DNA of 17,609 bases. Source: a bacterium (GTDB lineage Bacteria > Babelota > Babeliae > Babelales > Vermiphilaceae). The stretch covers positions 1 to 17,609 of the forward strand of contig JAKAUA010000018.1 in assembly GCA_021827875.1 (NCBI GenBank). Direction: 5' to 3'. Below, piece after piece: positions 14,999 to 17,609 of the stretch. The notes beneath the pieces are model-generated. The model saw nothing but the letters and a program-made list of their open reading frames with translations. It was not told the DNA's origin and did not search any database. Numbering within the stretch: the stretch's first letter is position 1; each line of letters opens with the position of its first letter. The position numbers were made by a program, and so were the translations under genes.

Positions 14999-15026
14999 AT
15001 TGTAACGTAAATCGTGCTTTATACAA
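14999..15026 (-). promoter_or_regulatory. Candidate sigma-70 promoter of the ankyrin-like gene
   Basis: On the minus strand TTGTAT (15026-15021; four of six matches to TTGACA) is followed after 16 bases by TACAAT (15004-14999; five of six matches to TATAAT), about 40 bases before the start codon. Confidence 0.45.
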
Positions 15027-15029
15027 ATT

Positions 15030-17006
15030 TTAACATAATGGATTAGGGGTAAAACAGATTTGGGAATTAAACTGTTCTGTTTCTAAGCAATTAAAAAGCC
15101 AGGCTATTTCTTGCATGCGCTGTCCTTTTAAATAAATTTTGCGTATATGAATATCTTTTATCATATGTACGGGTGGCTTTGAGGGGCCAAGCAGCGTAAC
15201 GGATAATTTTTTTTGTTCAATGATATCCATCAAATAATTGAATATCGCATCTGCTTCTTTCTCAAGTCGTTGCATGTCTTTTGATTTAACCTCTATCTCT
15301 ACGAGACGAATGCATGGTGGATACAATACTTCTTCGCGCAAAGCGATTTCTTTCTCATAGAACGAGATATAATTTTGCTCATGCAAATAAGCAAAGAGGG
15401 GATAATCTGCCATTGCTTGTACAATAACCAAGCTTTCTTGCCTTTGTCTGCCGGCGCGTCCGGCAACTTGAATCAATTTTTGTAGTGTGGTTTCTCCCGC
15501 GTTGTACAGAGGAATATTCATGCTCAAATCGGCCCACAAGACTCCTACTAGTGTTACGTTGGGGAAATGGTATCCCTTAGTAATAGTTTGTGTGCCCACT
15601 AATATATGAATCTTACCATTCTGAAAATCTTGCACCGTCTGTTGCCACTCTTTCTTTTTGAGTGATGTATCCATGTCGGCACGCGCAATGCTCGCTTGCG
15701 GAAAAAGTTTTTCTAGAATAGTTACTGCTTGTTGGGTGCCAATACCTTTTTTTATAAATTGATCGGCATCTTGCTTGCATGAGGTACAGATAGTTGGTAG
15801 TCGCATATGATAAGCGCAATAATGGCAATGCAGCATACCATTGGCATGCAGTGTTAAACTGACCGAGCATGACGGGCAGCCAAAAATAAAGCTACAATTT
15901 TTGCATTGTACAAAAAAGCTATAACCACGCCGATTAATATAAATAATCGTTTGTTCTTTTTTATTCAAGCGATCTTTTATTGCTTGTTCCAATTCTCTGC
16001 TGATCCAAAAGTTGCGCCGTTCTTTTTTATCAGTCAGCAATACCGTTTTTACTTGAGGAAATGCACCGGCAAATCTCTTTTTTAATTCAAAAAGGTACCA
16101 TCCCTTGTTCTTTACCTGGTACAAAGAAGCAACTGATGGGGTAGCAGAGCCCAAAAGTAGGGGAATGCCGCTTATATGGGCACGTAAAATGGCAGCTTCT
16201 TTGGTATTTACCTTAGGATGCTTTTTTTCCTGATATCCAGTCTCGTGCTCTTCATCAATGATAATAATGCCCAGGTTTGGTATAGGTAGCAGCACAGGCA
16301 AATGTACGCCAATAATTAATAATGGTTTTTGCTCCATAAGCAGTTGCCATAAAATGCGTTTTTCTTTGGGGCTAGTGGCAGAGTGGAAGCTGCATATAAC
16401 AATATCAGCCGGTAGCTGTGCGCGTAGTAATTTTTCAAATTGGATGGCAAGGGTAACTTCAGGCAAAAGAAGCAAAGCTGTTTTTTGCTGCTTAATTGCC
16501 TCGATAATAAGCTGCTTATAAATTTCTGTTTTTCCTGAGCCGGTAACTCCTTGCAGCAATGTTGGTGTATAGACTGGAGAGCTAATGCGTGGCGCAAGAA
16601 AATCAAATACTGCTAATTGTTCATTGGTAAGCATGGGCACTTGACGAGCACCTTCGGCTTTAGAGGTAAAAAGCTCATTAGTATCAATAGCTTTTTGTTC
16701 TACAAAATGGCGTATACGTTTTATAAAATGGAGCGGATCAATACAATAATAGGCCGCCAATTGTTTGATAAAGGGTAGATATTGTTTATCCTCTGGAAAC
16801 TGCTCAATGGCGAGAATGTCTTTTATGGCAAAGGTAATAGAAGACGGTTTTTCTTGATATTCTTGTACAACCCATGCAGCCTGTTTTTGCTGTTTTAAAG
16901 GTACGGTTACCAAGGCACCTTTAAGGCTTGGCTGCCTTAAATTTTCAGGCACGTGATAGAGTAAAGGTTCGGGGAATCCATTGAGGAGTTTGACTTGTAT
17001 AAACAT
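15030..17006 (-). CDS. priA: Primosomal replication helicase PriA
   Basis: PriA recognises stalled forks and D-loops, reloads the replicative helicase, and unwinds DNA 3'-5'. The 658 residues include the N-terminal DNA-binding region, Walker A GVTGSGKT (153-160), DEEH (251-254), and SATPS (motif III). The zinc module has eight Cys at 368, 371, 377, 380, 394, 397, 407 and 410. Further motifs are GTQTITKGYHFP (471-482) and QVAGRAGR (513-520). Some normally conserved stretches differ: the usual GTRSA before the NLG segment reads GVHLP, and the usual DFR..ER region before the GRAGR motif reads IPLYNAGETTLQKL. The ATG at 17006 has no clear Shine-Dalgarno sequence. It is divergent from polA, which it shares a 173-base intergenic region with. 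Identification is secure. Confidence 0.96.
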   Translation of the reverse strand: MFIQVKLLNGFPEPLLYHVPENLRQPSLKGALVTVPLKQQKQAAWVVQEYQEKPSSITFAIKDILAIEQFPEDKQYLPFIKQLAAYYCIDPLHFIKRIRHFVEQKAIDTNELFTSKAEGARQVPMLTNEQLAVFDFLAPRISSPVYTPTLLQGVTGSGKTEIYKQLIIEAIKQQKTALLLLPEVTLAIQFEKLLRAQLPADIVICSFHSATSPKEKRILWQLLMEQKPLLIIGVHLPVLLPIPNLGIIIIDEEHETGYQEKKHPKVNTKEAAILRAHISGIPLLLGSATPSVASLYQVKNKGWYLFELKKRFAGAFPQVKTVLLTDKKERRNFWISRELEQAIKDRLNKKEQTIIYINRRGYSFFVQCKNCSFIFGCPSCSVSLTLHANGMLHCHYCAYHMRLPTICTSCKQDADQFIKKGIGTQQAVTILEKLFPQASIARADMDTSLKKKEWQQTVQDFQNGKIHILVGTQTITKGYHFPNVTLVGVLWADLSMNIPLYNAGETTLQKLIQVAGRAGRQRQESLVIVQAMADYPLFAYLHEQNYISFYEKEIALREEVLYPPCIRLVEIEVKSKDMQRLEKEADAIFNYLMDIIEQKKLSVTLLGPSKPPVHMIKDIHIRKIYLKGQRMQEIAWLFNCLETEQFNSQICFTPNPLC

Positions 17007-17179
17007 GGTGCCAGGATAGCAGAAAATTAAGATTTATGGTACTATAAAAGTAATCGTTCTATTTCACTTTCCACTGTATTTAATGTGCTTCGACCTGTCC
17101 GCCGAAGCCTTGGCGAAGGTGGAAGAATTTCGCGCGGTATGGCCGGCAACCGGCACAGCGCATTGTAGAAAGGCATATC
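17007..17179. other. Divergent intergenic region between priA and polA
   Basis: The left half (17007-17085) is AT-rich and holds possible promoter elements such as a plus-strand TATAAA at 17043-17048. The right half (17088-17160) is strikingly GC-rich for this window and contains the imperfect palindrome at 17088-17125 plus a short hairpin, GCCGG (17142-17146) with CCGGC (17150-17154). The polA ribosome-binding site AAAGG is at 17169-17173. Confidence 0.55.
17088..17125. repeat. GC-rich imperfect palindrome, probable interspersed repeat unit
   Basis: TCCGCC (17098-17103) pairs with GGTGGA (17118-17123) with one G-T wobble. Inside, GCC-TT-GGC (17107-17114) forms a second stem, and symmetrical GAA/GAA internal bulges separate the two. 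The minus-strand reading gives the peptide TFAKASADR. I recall this kind of motif from spurious ORFs in other uncultured, reduced-genome bacteria, so I suspect a dispersed element; only one copy is present in this window. Confidence 0.45.
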
Positions 17180-17609
17180 GTGCAATTTGACCCCCAAAAA
17201 ACAGTATTTTTGATTGATGGTTCATCATTTTTATATCGTGCTTATTATGGCCTGCGCCCATTGCATACTTTGCAGGGCGAGCCGGTACAGGCGGTCTATG
17301 CTTTTTGTCGCATGATAAAAAAAATAATAGATACCTTTAAGCCACATTACATTGCGCTCGTCTGGGATAGTAAGGGTAAGACCACGCGTCATGAAATGTA
17401 TCCTGAATACAAAGCAACGCGTCAGGCACCACCTAGCGACTTATTTATGCAAAAAGAACATGTTATAGAATTCGCTAATCTCATTGGGATGTGTCAAGCT
17501 GCACAGATTGGCATAGAAGCTGATGACATTATGTATTCATTGGCACAAGAAAGTAAAAAAGAAGGATTTACTTCCGTCTTTATTACCGCAGATAGATATA
17601 TGGTCCAAG
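17180..17609 (+). CDS. polA: DNA polymerase I, N-terminal 5'-nuclease domain (3' end outside window)
   Basis: The 143 visible codons are the start of the 5'-3' exonuclease (flap nuclease) domain of Pol I, which removes RNA primers and damaged strands. The start is GTG at 17180, with AAAGG (17169-17173) six bases upstream. Recognisable motifs are FLIDGSSFLYRAYYGLRP (metal-binding Asp), LVWDSKGKTTRHEMYPEYKA (second Asp and the YK motif), and GIEADDIMY (Glu and two Asp). The next metal motif, TGDKD in E. coli or TADKD in Taq, reads TADRY here, so the second Asp (E. coli Asp140) is Tyr. Whether the polymerase domain follows cannot be seen; a stand-alone 5' nuclease is a possible alternative. Confidence 0.92.
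   Translation, partial: MQFDPQKTVFLIDGSSFLYRAYYGLRPLHTLQGEPVQAVYAFCRMIKKIIDTFKPHYIALVWDSKGKTTRHEMYPEYKATRQAPPSDLFMQKEHVIEFANLIGMCQAAQIGIEADDIMYSLAQESKKEGFTSVFITADRYMVQ

Noticed and set aside
17064..17261. Minus-strand 65-codon ORF over the priA-polA gap
   Set aside because: It runs antisense across the polA start and through the palindrome; its TFAKASADR stretch is explained by the repeat element.
1..17609. CRISPR arrays, tRNA genes, insertion sequences and prophage
   Set aside because: I found no regularly spaced repeats, no cloverleaf-like segments in the intergenic gaps, and no transposase, integrase or phage structural gene.

Overview
This is a dense, AT-rich window of bacterial chromosome with no phage, insertion sequence, CRISPR array or tRNA/rRNA gene that I can see. 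Ordinary housekeeping genes (uvrB, priA, polA, orn, ddl) alternate with many short genes whose products carry a signal peptide or an N-terminal membrane anchor: an exported AAA+ ATPase, an exported ankyrin-like protein and exported zinc-finger-like proteins. This mix, together with a tandem D-Ala-D-Ala ligase and slowly decaying small genes, resembles host-associated lineages with reduced genomes. My best guess is Candidatus Dependentiae (TM6) or a relative. That is an inference from gene style, not a demonstrated placement.

Layout, left to right. Positions 1-784 hold the 3' end of uvrB (+), closed by a hairpin terminator shared with two small minus-strand ORFs (831-1091 and a doubtful 1122-1334). 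Divergent from these is a membrane-anchored M3 metallopeptidase (1493-3583, +) with its own terminator. A RecO-like gene (3760-4356, +) overlaps by ATGA the start of a giant MscS-family channel (4353-7934, +). A bidirectional terminator separates the channel from an exported AAA+ ATPase (7998-9080, -). Positions 9167-9765 hold two small, damaged, exported zinc-finger-like genes (+): the first has a frameshift at an A8 run inside its signal peptide, and the second has an in-frame TAA directly after its signal peptide. They run tail-to-tail into a membrane-anchored Fe/Mn superoxide dismutase (9762-10538, -). A four-helix membrane protein (10684-11115, +) overlaps the 3' end of a double-length D-Ala-D-Ala ligase (11078-13318, -). 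A small exported helical protein (13515-13919, +) overlaps the oligoribonuclease gene orn (13909-14454, +). Orn overlaps tail-to-tail with an exported ankyrin-like protein (14439-14957, -). PriA (15030-17006, -) and the 5' end of polA (17180 onward, +) diverge from an intergenic region that carries a GC-rich imperfect palindrome.

Functionally, uvrB, the RecO-like protein, PriA and the 5'-nuclease part of Pol I are repair and replication functions. Ddl and the MscS-family channel concern the cell wall and osmotic balance. Orn finishes RNA turnover. SOD, the M3 peptidase and the small secreted proteins act outside the cytoplasm, perhaps at the interface with a host. The most unusual items are the pair of damaged exported zinc-finger-like genes, the Ddl-Ddl fusion whose two halves have lost different catalytic residues, the AAA+ ATPase with an export signal, and the palindrome upstream of polA.
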